A stretch of 64,000 nt of DNA from Chenopodium formosanum (Eukaryota > Streptophyta > Magnoliopsida > Caryophyllales > Amaranthaceae), in assembly GCA_024500155.1 (NCBI GenBank), contig CM044858.1:32407786-32471785 (forward strand), written 5' to 3'. A program made the position numbers and the translations under genes. The notes under the pieces were generated by a model. The model had not been told where the DNA came from. It saw nothing but the letters and a program-made list of their open reading frames with translations, and did not search any database. Each line of letters begins with the position of its first letter. Position 1 is the stretch's first letter. Positions 47,833 through 58,875 of the stretch are shown one piece after another.

Positions 47833-48930
47833 TCACCGGTCAGTGATTGCTATTTCTTTTCTTTCTTCACCACCACCAGCTCTGCAGGCTTTTCTCTTTT
47901 TTCCGGCTGCTGGTGGGGGTGAAGGAGCATCCTTGACATTGTCAAGGTCTATTGGTTCCTTCCCTTGGCCGTCTGCGGCCACAGTATCTTTGACGGCTGA
48001 GAGGTAGCACTCCCGGGCCGTCTTCTGATCCCCATTCAGGGAACCAACAGAACCATCATCCCTCTCATACTTGATGAGCATGAGAGACGGGATGATTACT
48101 GCCTTGGCTTCGTTGAGGGTTGGCCTCCCAAGAATGATGTTGTAGGCAGTCAACTCCTCAACGACCAAGATTCTGACGACAATATGTCGTCCCTAGCCCT
48201 TCTCACCCAGCCGGATGGGTAAATCAATTCTTCCGGCTGGATAGACCATCCCACCCCCAAAACCAACTAAGGGGTGAGTGACCGGATGCATGCTGCTGGA
48301 GTTGTATTTCAGCTTCTGCAAGCACCGGAGGCTGATGATGTCTGACGAGCTGCCGGTGTCAATAAGGATGCGCCCAACTAACTGGTTGGCGACCTTGCAT
48401 TCAATAACAACCGGGTCGTCATGCGGGCGGCGGACGCTGCCCCTGTCCTTCTCAGTAATGAGGACATCCGGAAAAGTGGAGCTGGCAGACGCCTGCTCCT
48501 CATCATCCTTATCCATCTTTCGAAGATGGCTCTTGGTGCCCCGGATGGTAGAGCCACCACAAGAGAATCCGCCTGCTATGGTGTAGACCGGATCCCTGTC
48601 GGTTTCCGAACTACTAGTAGGCTGAGGGTTAGCCTTGGAGGACTGACCCTTGTTCTTCTTTTTTGCCCCGGCTGGGGACTTAGAAATATAGGACTTCAGA
48701 AGCCCTTTGTCAGCCAGACGGTCCAACGTCCGCTGTAAACTGAAGTAGTCGTTGGTGTCATGGCCAACCTCCTCATGGAACTGGCAATATTTATTTTTGT
48801 TCCGAGATTGGACGGAACTCTTCAATGGATTCGGCTTCTCAATGGACAGCCGGTCCTTCACCTCCATGAGGATGGAGTTGCAGTCTTTGTTAAACTCATA
48901 CCGGGGAACGTATGGTTTAAACTCTTTTTT
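47833..48930 (-). pseudogene. Element Z gag C-terminus and protease
   Basis: A zinc-binding-like CQFHEEVGHDTNDY has its last Cys replaced by Tyr. The aspartic protease follows (ILIDTGSSSDIISL, then ILGRPTLN). A TAG interrupts the frame at 48193-48195. The C-terminal linker leads to RT. Protease would cleave the Gag-Pol polyprotein. Confidence 0.85.
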
Positions 48931-49057
48931 CTTCTTCTGGGACGGCTGCTCAGAATCACTGACCGCCAGACTTCTTTTTTTTTCTTGCTCTCTTCTTTTT
49001 TCTTTGCCGGCTGAGCAGACCGGCTCTCTTTTTGTTTGTCAGACTTCTTGGAGTCCC

Positions 49058-50500
49058 TCAGAGGTCGATTGCTTGTATGTAGCTTTCCGCCTCCCTCAGG
49101 GCCGCCTGTAGCGTAAATGCCCCTTTTCTGACAAGGTCGAACTTAAAAGTCGACCCGTCTCTCAGACCCTTGAAGAAGTCTGTAAATGCTACCTCGTCAG
49201 ACAGCCCCTGGATTTGAATTCTGACCAGGTTGAACCGTCTGACATATGAGCGTAGCCCTTCTCTCTCTCCCTGCTTAATGGTGCTCAAGTCTAAACTTGT
49301 TTTCTTAGCAGGGATGTTCATTGAGAAGTTGGTGGCAAACAAGAAGGCTAGCTTCTTGAAGCAATCAATAGATCCGGCTGGCAAGTTGCCAAACCACTGT
49401 TGGGCAATGCTCTTCAATGTAGCCGGAAAACAGCGGCACCAGGTGGCATCGTCCCAACCTTGTAAACACATTAGGTTGGTATATGCCATCAGGTGGTCTT
49501 CTGGGTTGGTGGTGCCATCATAAGCACCAACCAAAATGTTCTTAACCTTGGTCGGTTGAGCCGCCTCGGTTATATTGGCTGCAAAGGCAGACGGTTGTTC
49601 GCCTAGCCTCATCAGCCGGAGCTGCCAGTCTAGTGGCTGGACATTGGTATATGCCGCCTGACCGCCGAATGGGGGTGGCTGCATGAACTGGAGGCCATAT
49701 TGCCCATACTGTGCCTGGGGTGCGTATGGCATAGACCTTATCATTAGCTGAGGTTCGGTGTTGACGGATTTACCGCCTGTCCGACTCTCATGCAAGAACA
49801 TAGAATTCCTTGCAGAAGCTTCCTTGAAGCTGTCTGGAAAGCTTGAGGTAGAAGCTGACTCAGACTGTTGCTGCCTCCTTCGATTGATGACTTCTCTAGC
49901 ATCGAAGGTAGACGTCTTTTTGGCCTCCGGCTGGGGTTGCCGAGGCTGCCTCTGGGGCATCAGAATCTTGGACCAGTCAAGTTTTGCGGCTGCCTTCTCC
50001 TTTGGGTGGGGAGTTGGCTGCCTGTCCTTGACTGGCTTCTTCTTCTTCCCATCATTGGGAGTCTTTTTAGCCGGCGGACTCTTAGTAGAGCCTGCCTTGT
50101 TGTTGATCATCTCCTTGATTTCACCCTTGAAGGAGTTCATGAATTTCATGAGCTCGTTCCGGGTGACTGGAGCTTCTCCTCTGGTCTTCCGGGTTCCCCC
50201 GTCTGACCTCCCAGTGGGCCGGCTGCTTGGGCCCGCCTGATCTAGATTTCGCTCCAATTGATCTCTGGAACGAATGGATTTAGAGATGAGGGAGCCATCT
50301 TTGGTTATGTAGGTCTCCACATCATTGTCTTCTTCTTCTTCCTCCTCCTCAGTGAATACCTCTGGCTGAGGCTGAGGCGGAGGCTGAGGGATTTCAAACC
50401 CTTCCGGCTGAATAACCGGTTGCACGTCCTCTTGGTTACCCGTCTGAGTACTCGGACGTAGAGAGGTAGAATTGAGAATTGGTACAGAATTTTGAACCAT
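49058..50500 (-). pseudogene. Element Z gag
   Basis: The start MVQNSVPILNSTSL (50500) is 33 bases inside the LTR, directly after the PBS. The first half is acidic then basic and low in complexity (PPPQPQPEVFTEEEEEEEDN). The Retrotrans_gag core is at about 49530-49070 (LMAYTNLMCLQGWDDATWCR, AQQWFGNLPAGSIDCF, GLRDGSTFKFDLVRKGAFTL). The frame is lost at 49058 in a lysine-rich linker (A-run around 48970-48990), and the zinc-knuckle part is in another frame. Confidence 0.85.
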
Positions 50501-50512
50501 CTTGAGGTACTC

Positions 50513-50530
50513 TCCCCACAGACGGCGCCA
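50513..50530 (-). other. Primer-binding site of element Z
   Basis: Read on the minus strand: TGGCGCCGTCTGTGGGGA, two bases inside the LTR end. It differs from the PBS of X and Y, so Z belongs to another Tat branch. I do not name the tRNA. Confidence 0.8.
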
Positions 50531-50532
50531 AA

Positions 50533-51018
50533 TGTTTTGGGTGTTTTTGTCCCTTGGGAGAGTTACAACTCGAAGACTGGTCCTGCTGACTCTGTACCTG
50601 CAAAAACAACGGAGACACCGGTTGGGTGGTGCTCCGCCTCCAACGCTCAAGTTAGTAACTTGAAGGAGAATAAAAAGTGCGGAAATTTAGGTGGGGATCT
50701 GCTTGGATTCCAAGCTCGGGTGTTCTCTGATGAGAGAGAAAGTAGGATGTAATAAATGATAGTAAATTTCTGGATGTCCCCCATTTTGGGGGAATATCTC
50801 CCTATTTATAGGGTCATTGGGAAAAGTGCCCCTCCTTAGGTCATTCTGACCTAGGGCTGATGGGCTGCGCCGCCAAATAGCGGATTTTTGGGGAATTCTA
50901 AGAGAGTATCTGGAGAGGCCACGTGTCAGCTGGAGATTGGTCAAGGATGACCTGCCAGCCTCTAACACGTGGCACCTCCTCATTGGTCCACTTGTCAAGG
51001 GTAAAAATACCCCAAACA
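50533..51018 (-). repeat. Element Z 5' LTR (right)
   Basis: It is collinear with the left LTR apart from a 21-bp deletion at the AATT (about 50896). It carries the sense TATA box and two G-box positions (the second reads AACACGTGG). Confidence 0.92.
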
Positions 51019-51023
51019 CTTTC

Positions 51024-52061
51024 TAATATAATTATCCTATGTAATAAAAGATCTAATCTTTAAATCATTTATAAACATTTACACATACAAATATGAACTC
51101 ATTATTAGAAAATGATCATATACAGTGCAATACAAAAATGAACAATTATTAAATTATAAATGAACATCTTTCAATATGAACATGAACAAGTGTTAAAAGT
51201 CAAACGAGCTTCAAAAATAGTTTTCATTATGAACTAAATTAACTATACCTATAGAAAATATGTGTAGAAATCGGCCAAAAATAGACATCATTAAGAGATT
51301 ATTAGAATTCATTATGTAGATCGTCTATTAATATGTGAATGACCGCTTACTAATATATAAATGAACATTAATGACCGCTTACTAATATATAAATGAACAT
51401 TTATGTAAATGAAAAATGAAAATTCATCAAAAAAATAATTTTCACTACGAACTAAATTTACATTTATATAATTTTATGAAATAGATCAAATTATCCATAA
51501 AATAAGGACACTTAAACTCTGTTTTCAATTTTTATGTCCAGCAATGTTGTAATCAAACAACACACCATAAATTAATTCAACACAGAAGAGTGTATATATA
51601 TATACAAAACATTATTTTAATATAATTATAATAAATCACTTTTGTGATAAAAAAAGTATAAGAATTCAAGAGCTACTATCAAAATTTTAATATGTTTACA
51701 GAAAATAATTGAATAATATGGCAAAAAGTTAGGGTTTGCACTTTTATTCTTCCAAAAATAACTTACAATTTGATTTTATATCCTTGCAATTGTGTGACGC
51801 CATCTCTTATATCAAAGACCGCACTTGATTTTTATAGAAAATTTCGAGTTTTTAAGTAAATATTTTTGCAAATTTTGATAAGAGAGAATGGAGAGTAAAG
51901 ATTAAAAATGTATACTAATTTTAGGAGAGTGAAAACAATGCTTCTATCTTATATTTTTTAGGGTGTAGAAAGTTAACTATAGCAGTGTGTTTTTTGGGGA
52001 AAGTGGATAGTGGGGGTGTAGGTAGTGCTACCTACACTAGAGTGTAGGTATATATAATTAT
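51024..52061. other. Mutator-like core, right part
   Basis: AT-rich with repeated AAATGAACA motifs and no coding signal. It ends in the right inverted repeat, which also folds on itself (CTACACTAGAGTGTAG). Confidence 0.6.
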
Positions 52062-52070
52062 CCTCTTTAT

Positions 52071-52345
52071 TCATCGGAATTGGGCTTATAATATATTGTT
52101 GGAAAGCTCTTTTCAAGCCCTATCCAACTACACAATTATTGGACCATTATCATGGACCAAACTAAACTGGCATGGCTATTTTCATAAAATAGAGCAGGTC
52201 TTCGAAAACAAAAAAGAAAAAAAAATTAATAAAAACTAACCGCAACACTAGACTTTTCACACTTTCACTTCATTCGATTATGGTTCGACGCGAAAGGTAT
52301 TCATCACTGGGTTTGGTTTTGGGGAGACACAAATGGGTGTCTACA
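52071..52345 (-). mobile_element. Element X 5' LTR, piece 3 (outer end)
   Basis: This is the reverse complement of the first ~275 bp of the Y-type LTR, ending GGGTGTCTACA at 52345. The outer target duplication cannot be checked because the left end of X is lost. Confidence 0.9.
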
Positions 52346-54600
52346 GATACGTATACTTATGACGTAGAGATAAGCTTGGGTGTATTACCGCCGCGTGATT
52401 ACGCAAGGCTACTCAAAATACTTAACTCAATAACAAAACTTGCAGCGCAAACTCAACTTTCTTTTATTAATACTTATAAAAAAAGTAACATTTTTATGGG
52501 TACTCAAAATAAAGACAAGATCAACATTCCTAAACTAGGTGAAGCAAATCCCGAGACTCCCATATGCTCATTCATGACTCCACCTGAAAATAGTCTACAC
52601 TGCTTACCATTACGATAAACAGGACAAACCAAAACAAATAAGAAATACGGATTAGCTAATTATGCTAAGTACGATAAGTGCAAGATAATGTAAACTCAAT
52701 TTTTTTTGCAAACATGCTTTTAAAATCAATTCCAATAATTAATCCAATAAATTCAAAACTCATTATTCCAAAACCGATTCCAATGATTCAATATTCAAAA
52801 TAATAGTTAATAAAACCAATTTCTTTATTAAGAACCAATTTCTTTTAATCCAATTCCTCACCCAAGTGTGCACACCCCCCAAGATAGTCGATCTCCTTAT
52901 ATTACAAGGCTATTCTTGAGGAAAGACCCGGTCATACAAAGTCCAAGGCCTTATCAATAAACCAAATCCGCATAGTGGGATTACCAACATGCTTATAAAG
53001 CATTAATAATAATAATTCAATGGTTCAAAAAATCCTTTTAATATCCAATAATTCCAATATAATTCAAACTCCTTTATAATAATTCCACATACTTTCAAAA
53101 TCATAATAACCTTTTAAATAAATACTTAGAATAAAATCTCATATTAATAACTTTCAAAATCAATAACTCTTCCTTGGAAAAAAAAAAAAAAAAAACCTTT
53201 TATTTAATTCAACAAACCTTTTAAAATCAAATCATTTATTTAAACATGATAAGTAATTCAAACCATTCAAAACATGATTTAAAAATCAATCATTCAAAAT
53301 ACTTTTATTAAAATCAATACCTTCAAACATAATTTATTTCAAAAATAATTCAAATCAATTTAATTCATCCACCAATAAAATCGTATAAAACTTGTTATTC
53401 AAACCAACCACTTTCAAAGGTATCTAGCCACTTAAACGTACCTTGATCCTTACACAAAGTAACTCAAGAACCTTGATTCTGAATACCAATCAACACTTCG
53501 CACTGTCAAAGTTCAATTATGAATACACTTTGCAAATAACATAACCATAAGGTTATCACAACATAAACTCAAATGTAATGTGCATGGACTATAAAACTCT
53601 TTTAAAATAATACTTTAATATAAAATTATAGCTTTGAAATAGGTATTGTATTTTAGAAAACTAACCATGAAGAAGATAAATGAATAGGATTAAAGAGAAT
53701 TGATTTTTCGTTAGAAAGAATAGGCAGAACTTGCAGAGGCCATAACCCCTTCAATATAACTCCGAATTGGGTGATTCTTGAGCCTAACCTCAAGTATTTT
53801 TCAAGATGAACAATCTTTTGTGAACGTCAATACCCCAAAACGGACCAGAAGTTCCTGAAAACTAGCTTCAAAGATAAACGGGATGATTTGTGTAAAAAGA
53901 GGAGAAAAAAAGTATGAAAAAGTTTAGGGAAAAGAAGAAAAGAAGAAGAGAATTGGGTTTTGGTGTGAAGAATATGAGAGGTATGAAGGGGGTATTTATA
54001 GACTCATGAATAAAAGAATTTGGTAGGAGAATGTAGAGAGAATTGTGGTAAAAAAGAACTAAGAAAACTACTTGGAGAAGAGAATTCTAGTTAAAGAATT
54101 GTGAAAAGTTTAACATTAAGGTGACTAAGAATAATTAATTTAAGGAAAGTGTGTTGTCATGAAATATAATATGGAAAAAGAGGTTTACTTGGTGAATAAT
54201 CAAGGATGAAATAAGGTAGGAAAATAAGATGATCAAATCTTTGTGAGATAGAAAATAGAAATTAAGGAAAATTTGCAAATTGCAGCCATTTAAAGTTCGT
54301 ATTTTGCAAATTGCAGCCATTTAAAAACAAAATTGCAAATTGCATTCCAAAAGTTCGTATAAATTGATAATTGCAGCCCGATTCAATTTTTTCATCGGTT
54401 TACATGTCAAAAAATCTTCAGTTAAGGTTTTAGGGGCCATTTTAGTCCTTAGGAATCCCAATTGAGCTCGGAATTAACAAAAAAATAACGTGAGTGAAAA
54501 GATTTGAACAAGTGTTTAACTTGAGATTTCTTTGCAATGGGAAATGTCTATAAAAATTTGCTGTAGTCAAAGAGAAACAAAACATAATAACGATGGCCAT
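52346..54600 (-). other. AT-rich region with LTR-like minus-strand promoter
   Basis: There is no coding signal. On the minus strand GTCTATAAATACCCCC (about 54003-53988) is followed by a CT-rich stretch, as in many LTRs, so this may be a diverged LTR remnant. I could not find its ends. A 33-bp direct repeat (GCAAATTGCAGCCATTTAAA) lies at 54275-54345, and an A-run at 53177-53197. Confidence 0.35.
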
Positions 54601-54674
54601 TGGAACTCAATATTGGAGAAGTCTATATATCACTATAAATTATATCAAAAGGAAGAACAGTAAACGACATAGAA

Positions 54675-56273
54675 TTAGAAAAAAGGTAATTGAGAATGTT
54701 TTCCTAAAGGACAAGAATAGCAATAAGAAGTACATGCCTTATTACAATCTATAAACTTTTGACTACTAAGAGATCGAAGAACAACAGCACCAGGATGACC
54801 CAAGTGATTGTGCCATAATTCAGAGGAAATAGCAGAAAGAGCAGATTGTGTGACGAAAAAATTGGCTTGATTGTTGGAAAATAAAGGATAGAGATCCCCC
54901 ACACTGTTACATCTTAGAAGTTTGGTTCCCGTTTGTAAATCATTCACTTAAAAATCCAAAAAGATCAAAATCGAAACCATATTATCAGTTGTGAATTTAT
55001 GGACAGAAATAAGGTTTTTAATCAATTTGGGAGCATGTAAGACATTTTTTAGGGCAAAAGGTGGGTATGGATTAGGCAAATTAGTATTACCATGACCTAC
55101 ATTGGAATTAAATGACCACCACTGCCAACAACAATGTTATTACTATGAATGCTCGAATTGACATATGAGGAAATAATATCTTGATTTGTTGTCATGTGAG
55201 ATGTGGCGCCGGTGTCTATGAAATAATTACCATCCGGCTGAGAGTACGAGAGAGCGCGCATAGCTGCTTCAATATCAGTTGGTGTGTAAGAGGAAGACTG
55301 TCCCATGGCGTTATAAGCTTGCGGTTGAGCCCAAAATACCAGGCCGAGGTGACTTTGCTCCAGCTTGTTGACTCGGTTTCGCAGCCCATGAAGATGCAGG
55401 GTACGGACAAGGGGGCGGGTTTGGCCACTGAACCATCCATGGAGCCCAAGCTGCCCAGGTCTGTTGTTCCCAATTGAACGGCACAGTGTGAGGCCCAAGA
55501 GGAGGTTGGGTCTATGGAGCGATTTGGCTGTTAGTGTTGGTATTTCGGCCCTTCCCAGAGGACTTAGAACTCGACTTCTTTTGCTTGTTCCCTTTGGAAT
55601 TAGAGCGAGAAGAAGAAGAGGAGGCTAAATTATTCTCCGAACCGTGGTGGCCGGCAACAAGAATAGTTTGAGAGTAGTTGTTGGATCCTCCCTCCTCGGC
55701 GAGGCGATTTTTAATCGTCCTCTCCACAAGTTTGAGACGAGAGCGACAATTCTCAAAGGAAGGCAAAGGCTCCTGGTTCTTAATTATGTCGACGGTCCCG
55801 GCATAAGCTTCAGGTAAGCCAGCCGTTAACTTGAGGACAAGTCGGCTGTTGATGATAGGAGCATCCACATCGGCTAGGGGCCTGATGTGATTACAGTAGC
55901 TATCAATTGATGAAAAATTCGTAAAGTCGAGGTCTACGTACGAGCTCTTCCTCCAGGTGAGTTGCCCATGAAACTTTGTTGTCTTGAAACATTGACTCGA
56001 GACGTGCCCATGCCCCTTGAGCAATATTCAATTGAGAACAGCGGCATCAAGACGTTTCCATAGGGCTGGATCGGTAGCTTTGGATGCAACATACTCGGCG
56101 ATTTCTTTTTCCTCCCGGAGGAATTATATGATTATGCAATTCATGAACCCTAACTAAACCTTGAACAAGGCCGCCCAAGAGTGATACATGCCTGCAACAT
56201 CTAATGTGATGGGAATAAGAGATTTCACATTGGTGATGGCGAGAGCAGGATGAAATTTTAAAGATTCGGCCAT
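54675..56273 (-). pseudogene. Copia gag-protease-pre-integrase
   Basis: Gag begins MAESLKFHPALAITNVK (about 56273), the usual copia start, and continues in another frame (ALWKRLDAAVLN, then LTAGLPEAYAGTVD, typical of UBN2 gag). Protease shows YFIDTGATSHMT at about 55215. The pre-integrase domain shows LWHNHLGHPG and CYSCPLGKHSQLPF, the zinc-binding part. Several frameshifts and stops are present and the rest of pol is deleted. Confidence 0.8.
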
Positions 56274-56901
56274 TGGATGTAGCAGCGGAAGGATGAAAAG
56301 AGAAAGAAGATAGGTATTTGTTAGGGTGAGGATTGATATGTGACTAATACCATGTGTAGACACCTAAAAATGTCTCCCCAAAACCAAACCTGATGATGAA
56401 CACCTTTCACCGCCGTTATTGGTCGGGTTGAGTATTTAATCTTTGGAGTGCTTAAATCTATGTTCTATCCAATACATTTCATAAACCAATTCATTTCCTA
56501 GCTCATTTCCCTAAACCATAACTTATTTTCCACTTTGCATATCCACATCGCAAAACCGAGCTGAACTGATTTTATGGATATATAATTTTTATCCAATTAT
56601 AATTTGGTTGGATAGGAATTTTAATAAGCTTTCCAACCATATATCATAAGCCTAATTCCGAGCTATAATGGAAAAGATATGAGCAAAACACTAAACTCGG
56701 CCCAAAACCGACATCCTTCCACTAAAACGGCCATATCTTAAAATCTACAAAGGATTTTGGCCTGATTTTAATTGGGTTGGAAAGTAGACTTGATAAGATT
56801 TCTAATGATATATTATATGCCTTATTCTGAGTTACGGATCAAAAGTTATGATGATTTTAAAAATGGGTAAAAACCTGGAATCACCGTGCATAGTGCAAAA
56901 G

Positions 56902-57200
56902 CACCGTGTCACGGGAGTTTGCCCCATCTGACGGTGGGATTCCCCGTGACACGGTGTCTCTGCTTTGACACGGGGAAATTCCGTGTCTTTTCCGCGTAAA
57001 ACCTTCACGCGTTTTATCCCCCCGTACCCTAATTATTTCCCACGTCACACTGTAGTCCATCGTGTCACGGGATTTTCCCTCGTCTGACGATGGGATTCCC
57101 CGTGAAACGGTGCCCTCTGCCGTGTTGCGGTGCAATTTTTTTAGGGTTTTTATCTTTTAAGGGTTCCGTGTGTTCCCCCAGCTCATTTTCCCTATAAATA
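56902..57200 (+). promoter_or_regulatory. Promoter of second solo LTR with long dyads
   Basis: CACCGTGTCACGGG (56902-56915) and CCCGTGACACGGTG (56943-56956) form a perfect 14-bp inverted repeat. A second, imperfect pair lies at 57060-57112 (CGTGTCACGGG, CCCGTGAAACGGTG). TATAAATA follows at 57193. The placement matches the dyad arrays of Y, but the dyad sequence differs. Confidence 0.75.
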
Positions 57201-57267
57201 CCCCCTCCTTTCTGTAGTTCCGAGCATCAAATCATTCTTTCTTCCTCTCTTTTACACCAACAACTAT

Positions 57268-57271
<4 letters not shown>

Positions 57272-57341
<70 letters not shown>
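57272..57341. repeat. (CT)n microsatellite
   Basis: About 35 CT units lie in the inferred 5' UTR of the solo LTR. Confidence 0.97.
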
Positions 57342-57345
<4 letters not shown>

Positions 57346-58875
57346 TCTAAGACTTAAACCTACATTTCTAATTACATTATTCTTCCCTTAAGCATTCCAA
57401 GGAGTCCATACTTAACCCGAGGTTCCGTCCTTAAACCAAGGCATGAAAGGTACCAATAACTGAGGGTTTGGACCAAATCAACTCTATTTTTCATTTAATT
57501 TAATTTCATTTGATTTATTTTTATTGAAGTTACTAACAATTTATTCATGATGTAGCAATTTAAAGGAACGCGCGGAATGTGAGTAATTAATTAATTTACT
57601 TACTTATTTTATTTTATATTGCTAATATCATGATTAGGGTTATTTTTATTTGATTTGGACTAACGTTATTATTGTTGAATTGCTTCCAATATTAATGTTT
57701 ATTCTATTATTATTATGATCACCATATTGCATATTAAAGGGAATATGTAATTGAAAATCACGACTAATAAGATAATTTGGACAACCGGTTTAGGTTCCTT
57801 TTTAATCTTGTTATTAAATCAAGTGATCACCAATATTTTAGAATTATGTGTGCATTAATATTCAACTAATTTAGCATATAATTGTTTGGAGCAAATTGAA
57901 TCTTTGGTTGTATGCCTTTGAGATCACAGGAATACTTTTCATAATAAAAATCGAGTAGAGGCCAATACGGGCGAACGTGACTCCATGACTCACTTTGTAC
58001 CATCATCCCCGATCCTCCTTTTGTGGTTCCGAACCATTGGAGTTAGTAATCTCATGGATTATGAATGGGGTGTAACCTTCACGGGTCAATCGTTGTTGCC
58101 TATTGTTGTCCCTTTATCGTGGTTGTCTTTTATGATCCGTGAACGGTTTACAAGTTCCTTAAAAACTTGTTGGCGGCTCCTTACTTTGCTTTGTCCCTAA
58201 TCGTATATGTCAATTCCCACTTCCTATGCGTGCCAAGCATATTCACAACATGCTTAATGTAGGCGCACTTCGAACGACGCCTACACCATGAAAGAATGGA
58301 ATTCGTTGGTTTCTCATTAGCAATACTGTGCAAATATACATCATACAAGTCAACTACAAGCCTACAATTATGGTTGTTGACAAGGAAACCTAAGCCTACA
58401 AGTTAGGCGATATACATGCTAGGATATACATTAAAATATTTACTTAGACAATATAAAGATAAGTAAAATAAATTGAATATATGATAATTTTATCATATAT
58501 TCTAAGAGCACTATCAGCAGAGATAAAAAAAAAATTCCCTCACCACTCTCTCTCTAACTTTCCCTCTCCTCCACATCAGATTTTTAAAGAAAGAATTTTT
58601 TCCATCCCACCAACAACAAACCAAAAAATTCCCTCACCACTCTCTTTCTTACTTTTCACTATACCCCACTATATTCTCTCTCTTACTTATTTTCAATTAT
58701 TATAATAATTATTATTCATATACTTGATGATAATTAAATTGTGACTTTAATTAATTACGAACTAATTAAATAATAATGATTAGTGGAAGACATAAGTAAT
58801 AAAACTAGAAATGCATTACATTAATAAAAAGTAAAATATGATTACGATACATGATGATTAAAGCGTCATTAGATT

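Larger units (their letters stand above)
39691..51018 (-). mobile_element. Element Z: Tat-lineage Ty3-gypsy element, 11.3 kb
   Basis: The LTRs are at 39691-40197 (3' LTR, 507 bp) and 50533-51018 (5' LTR, 486 bp), flanked by CTTTC (39686-39690 and 51019-51023). Reading leftward: PBS, gag, protease, RT, dual RNase H and integrase, then an antisense gene on the plus strand. The LTRs differ by one 21-bp deletion bounded by AATT in the right LTR and by a few bases. Pol has no frameshift but four in-frame stops; gag has a frameshift. GC content is higher than its surroundings, a sign of recent arrival. Confidence 0.95.
35548..52061. mobile_element. Mutator-like element, non-autonomous, heavily inserted
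   Basis: The 9-bp duplication CCTCTTTAT lies at 35539-35547 and 52062-52070, splitting the X LTR cleanly. A 9-bp duplication is the mark of Mutator-like elements. The ends are imperfect inverted repeats: both carry TACCTACACTC, then CACTGCCTGCACCCCC (left) or CACTACCTACACCCCC (right, read inward). No MURA transposase is seen. Without the later Helitron, CACTA and element Z insertions the core is about 3.2 kb, AT-rich and full of TTCATTT/AAATGAAC motifs. Confidence 0.75.
7507..52345 (-). mobile_element. Element X: Tat/Ogre-like LTR element, gag-only, left end lost
   Basis: X reads right to left. Its 5' LTR is in three pieces (52345-52071, 35547-34197, 15375-15124), followed by a primer-binding site, leader, gag (13665-12422), a non-coding tail, an antisense-promoter relic (8330-8640) and a 3' minisatellite. 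No protease, RT, RNase H or integrase was found, and no 3' LTR is visible on the left, so it is a deleted or non-autonomous copy. The LTR pieces sum to about 1,878 bp against 1,898 bp in Y. Three later insertions account for most of the span: the solo LTR, element Y and the Mutator-like element. The left limit given is only the minisatellite edge. Confidence 0.75.
56355..58285 (+). mobile_element. Second solo LTR, divergent Tat/Ogre family
   Basis: It starts TGTAGACACC and ends GACGCCTACA, with CCATG on each side (56350-56354 and 58286-58290), so it is a solo LTR (1,931 bp). The first ~50 bases resemble the Y LTR, but most of the body differs. It has its own long inverted repeats upstream of a TATA box (57193-57200), a (CT)n run after the TATA, and an intron-like segment 57450-57555 (GTACCAATAA to GATGTAG) at the same place as in Y. 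It landed at the LTR/PBS border of the copia remnant. Confidence 0.92.

Noticed and set aside
35548..52061. The 16.5-kb insertion as one giant Helitron
   Set aside because: It has a 9-bp duplication and inverted ends; the Helitron termini inside delimit only 640 bp.
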